Shown: positions 10,543 through 19,436 of the stretch, in pieces
How positions within the stretch are numbered: the stretch's first letter is position 1
Layout of the letters: every line of letters starts with the position of its first letter
Source: Acinetobacter larvae
Lineage (GTDB): Bacteria; Pseudomonadota; Gammaproteobacteria; Pseudomonadales; Moraxellaceae
NCBI RefSeq assembly: GCF_001704115.1
Contig: NZ_CP016895.1
Location: 682,001 to 746,000, forward strand
Direction of reading: 5' to 3'
Length of the DNA: 64,000 nt
Translations under genes and position numbers: made by a program
The notes under the pieces: generated by a model
What the model was told of the DNA's origin: nothing
The model's input: the letters and a program-made list of their open reading frames with translations, nothing else
The model's database searches: none

Positions 10543-12025
10543 GCAATCCCATCGCATCACGCATAATAAAGAATAAGTCAGTTTGATCAATCAGACCTAA
10601 CACATTGGCAGCACGAGGACCGTAGGCTGCGGTACGAACTTGCGCCCCAGTGTGAGTTTGGCTAGAACTTGTTGAAGTACCATAGTTAATACTCATTGGC
10701 ACATTGTCTTTGGTCAGCAATTTTTGGGTATTACCAGGGCTATTGGTGCTATTTGGAATAATTTGACTGGTATGCGCATGATCGCCTGTCACGATGATGA
10801 GGGTGTCGGGATGGTCCTTGGCAAAAGCTAGCGCGACTTGAATCGCTTCATCCAGTTGTACTGTTTCACCAAATTGTGCACAAGGATTAGAAGCATGGTT
10901 GGCTTTGTCAATCGAGCCACTTTCAACTTGTAAGAAGAAACCTTTTTCATTGCTTTTTAGCAGTTCAATGGCTTTGCTGGTCATCTCTTTTAAGGTTGGG
11001 ACATCGGCACCGAAGCTTGGGTTGGCACGACATTGGATGGCTTCACCTTTATGTCCATTGAGTACGGCTCTAGGTCCTGACCATAATGTCGGTAAATTAC
11101 CCTCTGCAAACAAACCCAGCACGGGCTGATTTTGATCCGCTTTTTTGATATTTTTCAATTCAGCTGCGGTATTGATGACTTGGTATTTTTCCTGTTTAGC
11201 TTGTTCTAGCAGACTGAGACCTTGGTACTGACCGCCGACTACACGCTCACTAAAAGTTTTACGTCCACCACCCAAAGTGACATCGGCGCGTGCTTTGAGC
11301 ATTTGTTCTGTAATCGAACCCAAACCGTTACCTGCTGGATTGTCTAGAGCATTTTCTTTGCATCGTGTTTGGGTGACAACTGGACCGTAACAACGACGAT
11401 GGGCAATATGTGAGACCAGCGCAGCAGGTGTAGCATCTTGAAGTTCTGTGGTGGTTACATTACCTGTGGCAAAGCCGGCTTGTTTGGCAAGCATTAAAAT
11501 AGATTGATGCGGTTTCCCATAAGTATCAATGCCTAAGCCATTATTATGGGTTTTAACGCCGGTTGCCCAAGCTGTTGCCGATGCAGCAGAATCGGTCACA
11601 TAATTGATCGAACTGTTGCCTTTACCGAGGGCATACGTGGTATAGGCCCCAGTAAAAGGTAATACATCTAAGCCTTTAAAATAGCCTGCCGCACCTTCGG
11701 CATAGTTTCGAGCTGCCGTGATTTCAGACTCACTGGTTCCATCGCCAATAAATAAAATCACGTGTTTGACTTTCGCATCACTTAAAGATGCTTTGACTGC
11801 GGCGGTTCGTTCGATTTGCAAACGGGTCGCACCGCCAAATTGGCTCACATCACCTTTCGATTGCGGGGTTAATAAGCTATCTTGTGCTGCTTCTTTGGGT
11901 TTGCTTTCTTTCGGTGTGGTAGGCGCTGCTGGAGCAGGAGTAGGGGGGCTATTGTTGTCTTTGTCATCACCACAAGCCGTCAATAAGGAAATGCACATTG
12001 GCAATAATAATAATTTAAATTTCAC
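10532..12025 (-). CDS. PhoA-like alkaline phosphatase lipoprotein (copy 2)
   Basis: The second of two tandem alkaline phosphatases, with the same nucleophile motif ([17 protein letters not shown]), the same metal-site motifs and a lipoprotein signal [18 protein letters not shown], where Gly follows the Cys. The linker after the Cys differs from copy 1: Pro/Ala-rich here, Thr-rich there. The chosen start is a GTG with GGAA upstream, conserved in both copies; an ATG six codons earlier would put the end at 12043. The 3' end runs into a tandem repeat, giving the tail LPKS. The copies are in the same orientation with 347-365 bp between them, which fits an old tandem duplication. Likely phosphate-starvation regulated, by inference from the upstream motif. 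Confidence 0.92.
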   Translation of the reverse strand: MKFKLLLLPMCISLLTACGDDKDNNSPPTPAPAAPTTPKESKPKEAAQDSLLTPQSKGDVSQFGGATRLQIERTAAVKASLSDAKVKHVILFIGDGTSESEITAARNYAEGAAGYFKGLDVLPFTGAYTTYALGKGNSSINYVTDSAASATAWATGVKTHNNGLGIDTYGKPHQSILMLAKQAGFATGNVTTTELQDATPAALVSHIAHRRCYGPVVTQTRCKENALDNPAGNGLGSITEQMLKARADVTLGGGRKTFSERVVGGQYQGLSLLEQAKQEKYQVINTAAELKNIKKADQNQPVLGLFAEGNLPTLWSGPRAVLNGHKGEAIQCRANPSFGADVPTLKEMTSKAIELLKSNEKGFFLQVESGSIDKANHASNPCAQFGETVQLDEAIQVALAFAKDHPDTLIIVTGDHAHTSQIIPNSTNSPGNTQKLLTKDNVPMSINYGTSTSSSQTHTGAQVRTAAYGPRAANVLGLIDQTDLFFIMRDAMGLPKS

Positions 12026-12061
12026 GTTAATGTTCCATAGCATTATAAAGTGTAGGTAAAT

Positions 12062-12079
12062 TAACCATGAGATATGACA
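12062..12079 (-). promoter_or_regulatory. Candidate PhoB-type operator, alkaline phosphatase copy 2
   Basis: The plus strand reads TAACCATGAGATATGACA, 16 of 18 bases identical to the block before copy 1 and at almost the same distance from the start codon. Reads TGTCATA-N4-ATGGTTA on the gene strand. Function is inferred from conservation and resemblance to the Pho box half-site. Confidence 0.45.
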
Positions 12080-12277
12080 AGTATATTGCGAAGTAAAAAT
12101 AAATTGAGATTAATTTTATTAAATTATATTTAACGTTGGCTTGGGTTGACGTTGCCTTGGAATGTTGAGGAAGCAATACCGCCCAAGCGGGCGATATTGC
12201 AGTGTAGGGTGTATTGATTTATCTATTTTTTTGCGCCTTTTTTATTGTGATGTTTGGGTCACGTTCGGCTCAGCTTT

Positions 12278-12850
12278 TTACTTTTGGCTCAATTTTTGTA
12301 TGTCCGCCAAGACTTCTGCTGCATGGCTTTGGGTGTTGACACTGCTGTAATGGTAGACAATTGTACCTTGTGGATCGATTAAAAAACTTTCACGTTTTGC
12401 ATAGTTTTTGCTCCCAAATTGCGCCAATACACCCAGTGCTTTGGCTAACTGCTGTTGTTCATCTGCCAGAATGGCAAAGGGAAGAGCCAGCTTATTGGAA
12501 AACTGCTGGTGTGATTGCACATCATCAACACTGACGCCAAGCACTACGGCATTGTGCTGTAAAAATTGTGGGTATAGACTTTTGAACTGATTGGCTTCTT
12601 GGGTACAGCCGGGGGAATCATCTTTCGGATAAAAATAAAGCACCAACCATTTACCACGATATTGTTGTAATTGATGCCATTTCTGATTTTGATCTTGTAA
12701 TTTAAACTGTGGCGCTGCTTGTCCTACCCATTGGCGCTGATCTGTACGAAATGGATCAGCTGCAAATGCAGGCGTGCTGCTTAAAATAGCGCTAGCGCTA
12801 CAGAGTAGGGTGGCACAGAGTAAAGGGACATAGGCAGGTTTTAGCGTCAT
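12278..12850 (-). CDS. Exported peroxiredoxin, Bcp/PrxQ type
   Basis: A 190-residue thiol peroxidase of the AhpC/TSA superfamily, reducing hydrogen peroxide or organic peroxides. An N-terminal signal peptide ending near TPAFA-AD puts it in the periplasm. The thioredoxin fold begins near residue 42. The peroxidatic cysteine is in FYPKDDSPGCTQEA. Bcp proteins normally have a resolving Cys five residues later; here that position is not Cys, and no other Cys follows in the mature part, so this looks like a 1-Cys enzyme needing an external thiol. It is convergent with nothing and divergent from the bioH-like gene. The function call is firm at family level; the reductant is unknown. Confidence 0.88.
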   Translation of the reverse strand: MTLKPAYVPLLCATLLCSASAILSSTPAFAADPFRTDQRQWVGQAAPQFKLQDQNQKWHQLQQYRGKWLVLYFYPKDDSPGCTQEANQFKSLYPQFLQHNAVVLGVSVDDVQSHQQFSNKLALPFAILADEQQQLAKALGVLAQFGSKNYAKRESFLIDPQGTIVYHYSSVNTQSHAAEVLADIQKLSQK

Positions 12851-12961
12851 ATTGTTCTCAATATATTTTGCAATAAGCGATAGATATGCTTGATCTTAGC
12901 AAAAGATCAGGCACTGATGTTGGTTGATTCATGTCGGCGAACAGTGAATAGTAGAGACGAT

Positions 12962-13684
12962 ATGCAAAGGAAAATTTTAATCTACACCGGCTGGGGTGTT
13001 GGCACGGCGGTTTTGCAGCCCTTGGCACAACAGTTGCAGCAACACGGGTATCTGGTCAAGCTGAAGGATATTTTTGCAGCACAAGATACCGCCATATTAC
13101 AAGCAGAACTTGAAGATGCACAGCATTATGATGTCTTGCTGGGGTGGTCTTTGGGAGGCAATCTTGCAGTGTTGCTGGCAGATCAGCTCTATCAGCGGTT
13201 GCAGCAAACAAAAGTGGTGATCACCATTGCCAGTAATCCCTGTTTTGTACAGCGAGCGCATTGGCAGCATGCCATGCCGGTTGAGTTATTTCAGTCTTTT
13301 CAGCAGCTTTGGCAACAGGATAGCGCACAGTGCCTGAAACGGTTTTATTATTTGATGAGTCAGGGGAGTGCGACACAACGCACAGCATGGAGATCCTTGC
13401 AAGATTTGGCACAGCCAGCAGAACATCGCTTGCTGTCGCAGGGTCTAATATTGCTGGATGAATTAAATCTGGTAGATATCTTAAAAAAATATCCAGCACC
13501 GAGTTATCATGTTTTTGCAAAACAAGATGCTTTAATTCCTTGCGAAGTTTTCGGTTATTTCCAGAATTTATCTACAAAGTTTTTAAATTGTGCCGAAATA
13601 GAAGGCAGTCATGCTTGCCCAGTATTTGCCAGTGAAGAAATATCTTGCATGCTTGTGCGGTTTTTAAAAGAAAATTATATTTGA
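12962..13684 (+). CDS. bioH: BioH-like carboxylesterase (pimeloyl-ACP methyl ester esterase)
   Basis: A 240-residue alpha/beta-hydrolase. The nucleophile elbow is GWSLGG, followed by TIASNPCF, very close to E. coli BioH (GWSLGG ... TVASSPCF). The acid lies in AKQDALIP and the catalytic His in EGSHACPV. BioH removes the methyl group that BioC puts on malonyl-ACP once the pimeloyl chain is made. The start at MQRKILIYTG is preferred over an in-frame ATG 24 codons earlier, whose extra residues show no homology. It sits 123 bp before bioA with bioF, bioC and bioD following, which strongly supports a biotin role. Other BioC-partner esterases (BioG, BioJ, BioV) are possible, but the motif favours BioH. 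Confidence 0.85.
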   Translation: MQRKILIYTGWGVGTAVLQPLAQQLQQHGYLVKLKDIFAAQDTAILQAELEDAQHYDVLLGWSLGGNLAVLLADQLYQRLQQTKVVITIASNPCFVQRAHWQHAMPVELFQSFQQLWQQDSAQCLKRFYYLMSQGSATQRTAWRSLQDLAQPAEHRLLSQGLILLDELNLVDILKKYPAPSYHVFAKQDALIPCEVFGYFQNLSTKFLNCAEIEGSHACPVFASEEISCMLVRFLKENYI

Positions 13685-13807
13685 AGATTAAAAGCACACC
13701 TCAAAATAAAAATGTTCAGATTTGCAATTTATTTTTATCGAGTGCAGCGTTACCATGCTTTATATTCAATATGATGCGATAGCTTGCTGGATGAACAGGA
13801 GTTCTGG

Positions 13808-15091
13808 ATGACCGATTTATTTGATTTGCACCACCTTTGGCATCCATATACCTCTATGACGCAACCCTTGCCCAGTTATAAAGTGCGCCGTGCTGAAGGG
13901 TGTTGGATCGAGTTTGAGGATGGTCAACGTGTCTTAGATGGTATGTCTTCTTGGTGGTGCGCCATCCATGGCTATAACCATCCTGAGCTCAATCAAGCTG
14001 TTACTACACAATTGGCAGATATGGCGCATGTGATGTTTGGTGGTTTAACCCATGCACCAGCTATTGAGTTGGGCAAATTACTGTTAGCAATCACGCCGTC
14101 CCGTTTGGATAAAATTTTCTATGCCGATTCTGGCTCAGTGGCTGTGGAAGTAGCTTTAAAAATGGCAGTGCAATACTGGACCGCACAAGGGCAAACGCAA
14201 AAAACCAATTTTGTTACCCCGCGTAGCGGCTATCATGGTGATACATGGAATGCCATGTCTGTCTGTGATCCTGTTACCGGGATGCATCAAGTCTTTGGTA
14301 GCAGTTTGCCACGTCGTATTTTTATTCCAGCACCGACTACAGCGTTTGATCAAAATTGGCAGGCGCAAGATATTGATGCTTTAGCCGCTGTACTGGCAAG
14401 CCAACATCAGCACATAGCCGCACTAATTCTTGAACCCATTGTGCAAGGTGCGGGAGGAATGCGTTTTTATCATCCTGAATATCTACGTCAGGCACGCGCT
14501 CTATGTGATCAATATCAAGTGCTACTCATTCTGGATGAGATTGCCACAGGCTTCGCTCGGACAGGGCGTTTATTTGCCTGCGAACATGCCGGAATAGAAC
14601 CCGATATTATGTGCATAGGTAAGGCTTTAACCGGAGGCTACATGACACTGTCTGCGACCTTAACCAGCAAAAGCATTGCGGAAGGGATTAGTCAGGGTGA
14701 GGCTGGGGTATTTATGCATGGTCCAACTTTTATGGCAAATCCGTTGGCGTGTGCAGTGGCATTGAAAAGCACACAATTACTTTTGGCATCAGATTGGCAA
14801 AGTAATATTCGCCGCATTGAACAGCAATTAACACAAGCTTTAACGCCTTTGGCTGTACTAGAACATGTCGCAGAAGTGCGGGTCTTAGGGGCGATTGGGG
14901 TGGTGGAGTTAAAACATGCTGTTGATCTGGCAAGCATACAACAACAGTGCGTACGCCGAGGCATTTGGGTGCGTCCTTTTGGACGTTTGGTCTATGTGAT
15001 GCCGCCTTATATTATGGATCAGGCAGAGCTTGACTTCTTATTGCAACAGCTCTGTGCTGTGATTTATGCGCTGCCGCAGGAGTCTATCTAA
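13808..15091 (+). CDS. bioA: Adenosylmethionine-8-amino-7-oxononanoate aminotransferase BioA
   Basis: A 427-residue class III PLP aminotransferase that converts KAPA to DAPA using SAM as amino donor. The N-terminal HLWHPYTSM and [15 protein letters not shown] are BioA signatures; [20 protein letters not shown] holds the PLP-binding Asp, and [10 protein letters not shown] the Schiff-base Lys (about 276). The start is chosen at [13 protein letters not shown], with AGGAG eight bases before it, rather than an ATG eight codons upstream. The stop codon overlaps the bioF start by one base, so the two are translationally coupled. First gene of a tight bioA-bioF-bioC-bioD operon; bioB is not in the window. 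Confidence 0.96.
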   Translation: MTDLFDLHHLWHPYTSMTQPLPSYKVRRAEGCWIEFEDGQRVLDGMSSWWCAIHGYNHPELNQAVTTQLADMAHVMFGGLTHAPAIELGKLLLAITPSRLDKIFYADSGSVAVEVALKMAVQYWTAQGQTQKTNFVTPRSGYHGDTWNAMSVCDPVTGMHQVFGSSLPRRIFIPAPTTAFDQNWQAQDIDALAAVLASQHQHIAALILEPIVQGAGGMRFYHPEYLRQARALCDQYQVLLILDEIATGFARTGRLFACEHAGIEPDIMCIGKALTGGYMTLSATLTSKSIAEGISQGEAGVFMHGPTFMANPLACAVALKSTQLLLASDWQSNIRRIEQQLTQALTPLAVLEHVAEVRVLGAIGVVELKHAVDLASIQQQCVRRGIWVRPFGRLVYVMPPYIMDQAELDFLLQQLCAVIYALPQESI

Positions 15092-16260
15092 TGCCTTATC
15101 AACATTTTGCCGATCAGTTAGCGCACTTAAAACAACAAGGAAACTTTAGACAGTTTCGCACGAGCCAGCAATATGGTCGTTATATTGAAATTGCTCAACA
15201 GCAAATGTTGAATTTGTCTAGTAATGACTATTTAGGCATTGCTGCAGATGCTAGCTTGGTCGAACAATTTCTAGCACAACTGCCCAATAGCATGAAACGT
15301 ATGAGTGCCTCTTCTTCGCGCTTATTGACTGGGCACTTTGATATTTACAACCAATTAGAACACAACTTAAGCCAGTCTTTTGCGGGGCGAGCTGCCTTGT
15401 TATTTAACAGCGGCTATCACATGAATATTGGTATTTTACCTGCGTTGGCTGATCGTCATAGCTTGATTTTGGCAGATAAGTTAGTCCATGCCAGTATGAT
15501 TGATGGTATACGTTTATCTTCAGCGCAATATTTGCGTTATCGCCACAATGATATGCAGCATTTGGCTGAATTATTGGCGAAATATCAGGATGATGCACGC
15601 TATACACGTATTATTGTAGTGACTGAATCTATTTTTAGTATGGATGGTGACGAGGCTGACTTAGTGGCTTTGGTCGCACTAAAACAACAATATAGTAAGG
15701 TCATGCTGTATGTGGATGAAGCACATGCAGTTGCTGTCCGTGGTGCAACAGGCTTGGGGTGTGCTGAACAGGCTGGTGTGATTGAACAGATCGACTTTTT
15801 GTTGGGGGCTTTTGGGAAAGCCTTAGCTTCTGTGGGAGGCTATCTGATTTGTCATGACATTATTAAAGATTATTTGATCAATCATATGCGCCCTTTGATC
15901 TTTAGTACTGCGTTGGCACCAATCAATATCGCATGGAGCAACTTTGTTTGGCAGCATATGCAAAGCTTGCAATCTTCACGTCAGCATTTGGCGCAACTCA
16001 GTGATCAACTACATCAGGCATTGCAGCAAGCTGGTTATCCTTGTCCATCGACGAGTCATATTGTGCCGATGATCATAGGGGAATCTCATGCTGCGCTTAC
16101 ACGCGCCAAACAACTACAGCAAGCAGGATTTTATTTGATGGCAGTGCGACCGCCGACGGTACCGCAGCATAGTGCGCGTTTACGTATTTGCTTAAATAGC
16201 CTAATTCGGCAAGGGGATTTGGAACTGTTGCTGCAAGCTCTTCTAGGGGATTCGCTTTGA
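15091..16260 (+). CDS. bioF: 8-amino-7-oxononanoate synthase BioF
   Basis: A 389-residue PLP enzyme of the alpha-oxoamine synthase family. It condenses pimeloyl-ACP (or CoA) with L-alanine to give KAPA. Visible signatures are LNLSSNDYLGIAAD near the N-terminus, VDEAHAVAVRGATGLG (PLP pocket) and the lysine region GAFGKALASVGGY (about 243). Length matches the family. The ATG overlaps the last base of bioA, and the stop overlaps the TTG start of bioC, so expression of the three is likely coupled. Confidence 0.96.
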   Translation: MPYQHFADQLAHLKQQGNFRQFRTSQQYGRYIEIAQQQMLNLSSNDYLGIAADASLVEQFLAQLPNSMKRMSASSSRLLTGHFDIYNQLEHNLSQSFAGRAALLFNSGYHMNIGILPALADRHSLILADKLVHASMIDGIRLSSAQYLRYRHNDMQHLAELLAKYQDDARYTRIIVVTESIFSMDGDEADLVALVALKQQYSKVMLYVDEAHAVAVRGATGLGCAEQAGVIEQIDFLLGAFGKALASVGGYLICHDIIKDYLINHMRPLIFSTALAPINIAWSNFVWQHMQSLQSSRQHLAQLSDQLHQALQQAGYPCPSTSHIVPMIIGESHAALTRAKQLQQAGFYLMAVRPPTVPQHSARLRICLNSLIRQGDLELLLQALLGDSL

Positions 16261-17024
16261 TTGACAAAAGCCAAGTGGCGAGACGCTTTGCCAAGGCACA
16301 ACAGAGTTATGCCGATGCGGCGGTGTTGCAGCAACAAATTTGTCAGCAGTTAATGCAGGATATCCAGCATTATGTGCCGCAAGCTGCCTATGGTCGTGTA
16401 TTTGAAATCGGTTGCGGCAGTGGTAATCTGAGCCAACTTTTAGTGCAACAACATGCAATTACCCAACTATATTTAAATGATTTATGTCCAGAGGTTCAGG
16501 CGCATTTTCCCCTAGATCCACGGATACAAAGCTGTATTGGCGATATTGAACAGATTGCTTTACCACATGCACTTGATTTGATTGTATCGAGTGCCGCATT
16601 GCAATGGGTGCATGATCTGCCGACATTATTGGGCAAATTGCGCAGCCATTTAAAGCCGCAGGGCTATTTATGTTTTTCCAGTTTCTCTGTAGAAAACTTG
16701 ATTGAAATTAAACAACTGACTAAGCAGGGGCTGCACTATTATGCTTTAAATGATGTGGTGGCGATGCTGCGCAATGCGGGCTTTGAGCTTTTGCATGCCA
16801 CGGAGCATATTCAGCAACTCAGGTTTAATAGTCCTAAAGCGGTTTTGGAACATTTGCGTGCAACAGGGGTAACGGCAACAGCCGATGGTTTTCGTTGGAC
16901 CAAGCAAAGTCTGGCACAATTTTATACAGACTATCAGCAGTTTGCAGTGCTCGATGCGGCAGGCCAGTTGCATTATCCATTGCGTTATCATCCAATTTAT
17001 CTGATTGCACGGAGTCAAGCATGA
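16257..17024 (+). CDS. bioC: Malonyl-ACP O-methyltransferase BioC
   Basis: A 255-residue SAM-dependent methyltransferase that methylates malonyl-ACP so that fatty acid synthesis can build pimeloyl-ACP. The SAM-binding glycine motif FEIGCGSGNLSQ is near residues 46-57. DKSQVARRFAKAQQSY is a typical BioC N-terminus. It starts with TTG, in the four-base TTGA overlap with the bioF stop, with AGGGGA upstream as ribosome site. Its stop overlaps the bioD start (ATGA). It works in sequence with the BioH-like esterase encoded at the head of the cluster. Confidence 0.94.
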   Translation: MIDKSQVARRFAKAQQSYADAAVLQQQICQQLMQDIQHYVPQAAYGRVFEIGCGSGNLSQLLVQQHAITQLYLNDLCPEVQAHFPLDPRIQSCIGDIEQIALPHALDLIVSSAALQWVHDLPTLLGKLRSHLKPQGYLCFSSFSVENLIEIKQLTKQGLHYYALNDVVAMLRNAGFELLHATEHIQQLRFNSPKAVLEHLRATGVTATADGFRWTKQSLAQFYTDYQQFAVLDAAGQLHYPLRYHPIYLIARSQA

Positions 17025-17662
17025 GTGGGCAGGTGTATTTTGTTAGTGGTATCGATACCGGCATTGGTAAAAGCTATGCAACCGGTTATTTGGCGCAGCA
17101 ATGGCGTCAGCAGGGCTGTCATTGTATTACACAAAAATTGGTGCAAACGGGGAATGAACATTATTCGGAAGATATTGAACAGCACCGCCGTCTCATGCAA
17201 AGCGATTTGCTGATTGAAGACCGACAAGGTCTGACCATGCCAGAAATTTTTCCTTACCCAGCATCGCCGCATTTAGCCAGCGCATTGGCTGGACGTGCCA
17301 TTGATTTTGCCAAGATCAACGCAGCAACAGCACAGCTAGCTGCGCGCTATGAGGTGGTATTGTTAGAAGGTGCTGGTGGGCTAATGGTTCCACTAACCCG
17401 TGAAATGTTAACCATCGATTATATTGCGCAACACCATTATCCAGTGATTTTAGTGACCTCAGGGCGTTTAGGTAGCATTAACCATACCCTATTAAGTTTG
17501 GCGGCATTACAGCAGCGCGGGATTCAGTTGCATGCCTTGGCATATAACTTAAATGATCAAGCGCAGGATCCAGTCATTAGCCAGGACACTGCACAATATT
17601 TAGCAGCGTGTGTTGCGCGCGACTTCCCTACAGCGCAATGGATTGATATTCCTGTTTTGTGA
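17021..17662 (+). CDS. bioD: Dethiobiotin synthetase BioD
   Basis: A 213-residue ATP-dependent enzyme closing the ureido ring of DAPA to give dethiobiotin. The P-loop is VSGIDTGIGKSYAT near residues 6-19. LLEGAGGLMVPL is the second family motif. The ATG sits in an ATGA overlap with the bioC stop; a longer open frame of 42 codons upstream lies inside bioC and lacks homology. It ends the operon before a strong bidirectional terminator. Confidence 0.95.
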   Translation: MSGQVYFVSGIDTGIGKSYATGYLAQQWRQQGCHCITQKLVQTGNEHYSEDIEQHRRLMQSDLLIEDRQGLTMPEIFPYPASPHLASALAGRAIDFAKINAATAQLAARYEVVLLEGAGGLMVPLTREMLTIDYIAQHHYPVILVTSGRLGSINHTLLSLAALQQRGIQLHALAYNLNDQAQDPVISQDTAQYLAACVARDFPTAQWIDIPVL

Positions 17663-17726
17663 TATGCCTGTGATATATGACCAAGAATACGAGCAATAAA
17701 TAGTACATTGCATGCTCAAAGCAATA

Positions 17727-17758
17727 AAAAAACCACCAGCATCAATCTGGTGGTTTTT
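17727..17758. terminator. Bidirectional terminator between bioD and rluB
   Basis: AAAACCACCAG and CTGGTGGTTTT form a stem of at least 11 bp with A-run and T-run flanks, serving both convergent genes. Confidence 0.92.
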
Positions 17759-17796
17759 GCTTTCATCACAGGCTGTGGGTACTGTGACGAAGTGGA

Positions 17797-18804
17797 TTAG
17801 AATTTTTTAAAGCCTTTATTGGGACCAAATGGGCGGCGTACCCGTGATTTATGATCATGCTGCTGATCAAAACGGTTGCCATTGGCTTCTTGCTGTTGGC
17901 CAGCTTGTTGCTGATAACCCGTTTGTTGTTGCTGATAGCCTTGTGCTTCGGCTTCATGGTCACGACGTTGTTGACGTAAATAGCCACCACGACGTGCTGC
18001 TAGGGGCTTGTCTTGCATACGCTCGGTACGACGTTTTGCCATACCATATAATCCAGTACCTTGACGTGGTTTAAGATCGACCAATTTGGTTAAGTTGTCG
18101 ATATCTGCCTTGTCAAGTTCAACCCAACGCCCGGTGCGCAGTTCACGCGGTAAAATCACTGTACCGTAGCGGGTACGTAATAGGCGGCTTACTTTTAAAT
18201 CTTGTGATTCAAAAATACGACGGACCTCACGATTACGACCTTCTTTTACCACCACTTGATACCAGCGGTTAATCCCTTCACCACCGATGTCTGTAAATGA
18301 TTCAAATTTTGCCATACCATCTTCAAGTAATACGCCGTTGAGCATGTTTTGACGGATTTTAGGGGTCACTTCACCCATTACCCGTACCGCATATTCGCGC
18401 TCAATCTCATTGGATGGGTGCATTAGACGGTTTGCCAATTCACCATCATTGGTAAACAGCAATAAACCGGTACTGTTAATATCTAAACGACCGACCATTA
18501 CCCAACGGTCATGGGCAATATTGGGGAGGTTGTCAAATACAGTGGGGCGATTTTCTGGATCATTGCGTGAACAGATTTCCCCTTCGGGTTTGTAGTAAAT
18601 TAATACGCGGCGACGAATTTCGTCTTCAATTTGAAATTGAACTTTACGACCATCGATGCGAAGCTCATCGCCTGGCTCAATACGTTCACCGACTTGAGCA
18701 ATTTGACCGTTGACACTGACGCGGCCGGCAGCGATGACCTCCTCCATATAACGGCGAGAACCCAAACCTATACGCGCTAGTACCTTTTGTAATTTTTCAC
18801 TCAT
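17797..18804 (-). CDS. rluB: 23S rRNA pseudouridine synthase RluB
   Basis: A 335-residue RsuA-family pseudouridine synthase, expected to modify U2605 of 23S rRNA. An N-terminal S4 RNA-binding domain (KLQKVLARIGLGSRRYMEE through DGRKVQF) is followed by the catalytic domain with Asp in VGRLDINSTGLLLFTND. After about residue 260 there is a basic, glutamine-rich tail, ending RPFGPNKGFKKF, likely disordered and RNA-binding; such tails vary between RluB proteins. It is followed, in the direction of transcription, by the terminator shared with bioD, and it lies 41 bp after scpB on the same strand, so scpA-scpB-rluB probably form an operon, as in many bacteria. Confidence 0.94.
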   Translation of the reverse strand: MSEKLQKVLARIGLGSRRYMEEVIAAGRVSVNGQIAQVGERIEPGDELRIDGRKVQFQIEDEIRRRVLIYYKPEGEICSRNDPENRPTVFDNLPNIAHDRWVMVGRLDINSTGLLLFTNDGELANRLMHPSNEIEREYAVRVMGEVTPKIRQNMLNGVLLEDGMAKFESFTDIGGEGINRWYQVVVKEGRNREVRRIFESQDLKVSRLLRTRYGTVILPRELRTGRWVELDKADIDNLTKLVDLKPRQGTGLYGMAKRRTERMQDKPLAARRGGYLRQQRRDHEAEAQGYQQQQTGYQQQAGQQQEANGNRFDQQHDHKSRVRRPFGPNKGFKKF

Positions 18805-18845
18805 GACAGTCTAACCTTAGAAATAATGATCAACAGTTCGCCTAT

Positions 18846-19436
18846 TTAAGATTTAGCTGCGTGCGCATCTAAAGCCTTAAAAGCTTCCTTGGCATCCTGT
18901 AAGGGTGGTAATTGGTCTAAAGACGTTAGACCAAAAGCGTTTAAAAACTGTGGTGTTGTAATCAACAACGCAGGACGACCCGGTAATTCCCGGTATCCGG
19001 ATTCTTTAATCCAGTTCCATTCAAATAATGTTTTTAGCAACTGACTATTGTTAGAGACACCTCGAATTTGCTCAATGTCTGCCCGAGTAACAGGCTGGTG
19101 ATAAGCAACCACGGCCAAGGTCTCCAACAATGAATTTGAAAGTTTAATTGGGCGATCTGGCCAAGCTTGAGCAATGAGTGCACGAAATTGTGCACGGACT
19201 TGAAAACGAAAACCTTGTGCTGTCTCAACCAATTCCACGGAACGATTGTGTTGTAACAAAGCAAGTTGCTGTAAATATTGGCGTAATTGCTGATTGTTAT
19301 ACTTATTTTGCAGTGCTTCTTTTAAACGTGCAAGTGAAACGGGGGCATCGCTTGCAAAAATAATGGCTTCTAACTGCATCAGTAGCTCATGCTGTTGTTG
19401 CTGCGTGGAAAAATCTTCAGTCGTCATTTGGCTCAT
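18846..19436 (-). CDS. scpB: Segregation and condensation protein ScpB
   Basis: A 196-residue kite-type winged-helix protein that joins ScpA and Smc in the bacterial condensin complex. The motif SNSLLETLAVVAYHQPVTRADIEQIRGV is the clearest ScpB signature (about residues 100-127). Its start overlaps the scpA stop by four bases, so the two are translationally coupled. The partner Smc is encoded about 14 kb away in the same window. Confidence 0.95.
   Translation of the reverse strand: MSQMTTEDFSTQQQQHELLMQLEAIIFASDAPVSLARLKEALQNKYNNQQLRQYLQQLALLQHNRSVELVETAQGFRFQVRAQFRALIAQAWPDRPIKLSNSLLETLAVVAYHQPVTRADIEQIRGVSNNSQLLKTLFEWNWIKESGYRELPGRPALLITTPQFLNAFGLTSLDQLPPLQDAKEAFKALDAHAAKS

Noticed and set aside
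9052..11129. Matching antisense ORFs opposite both alkaline phosphatases (9052-9282 and 10899-11129)
   Set aside because: Their similarity to each other follows directly from the similarity of the two phosphatase genes; no independent sign of coding.
12162..12350. 62-codon ORF downstream of copy 2 and overlapping the peroxiredoxin 3' end
   Set aside because: Overlaps a secure gene on the other strand and lacks a ribosome site.
13685..13807. BirA- or BioR-type operator before bioA
   Set aside because: No convincing palindrome of either kind could be seen in the 123 bp; left uncalled.
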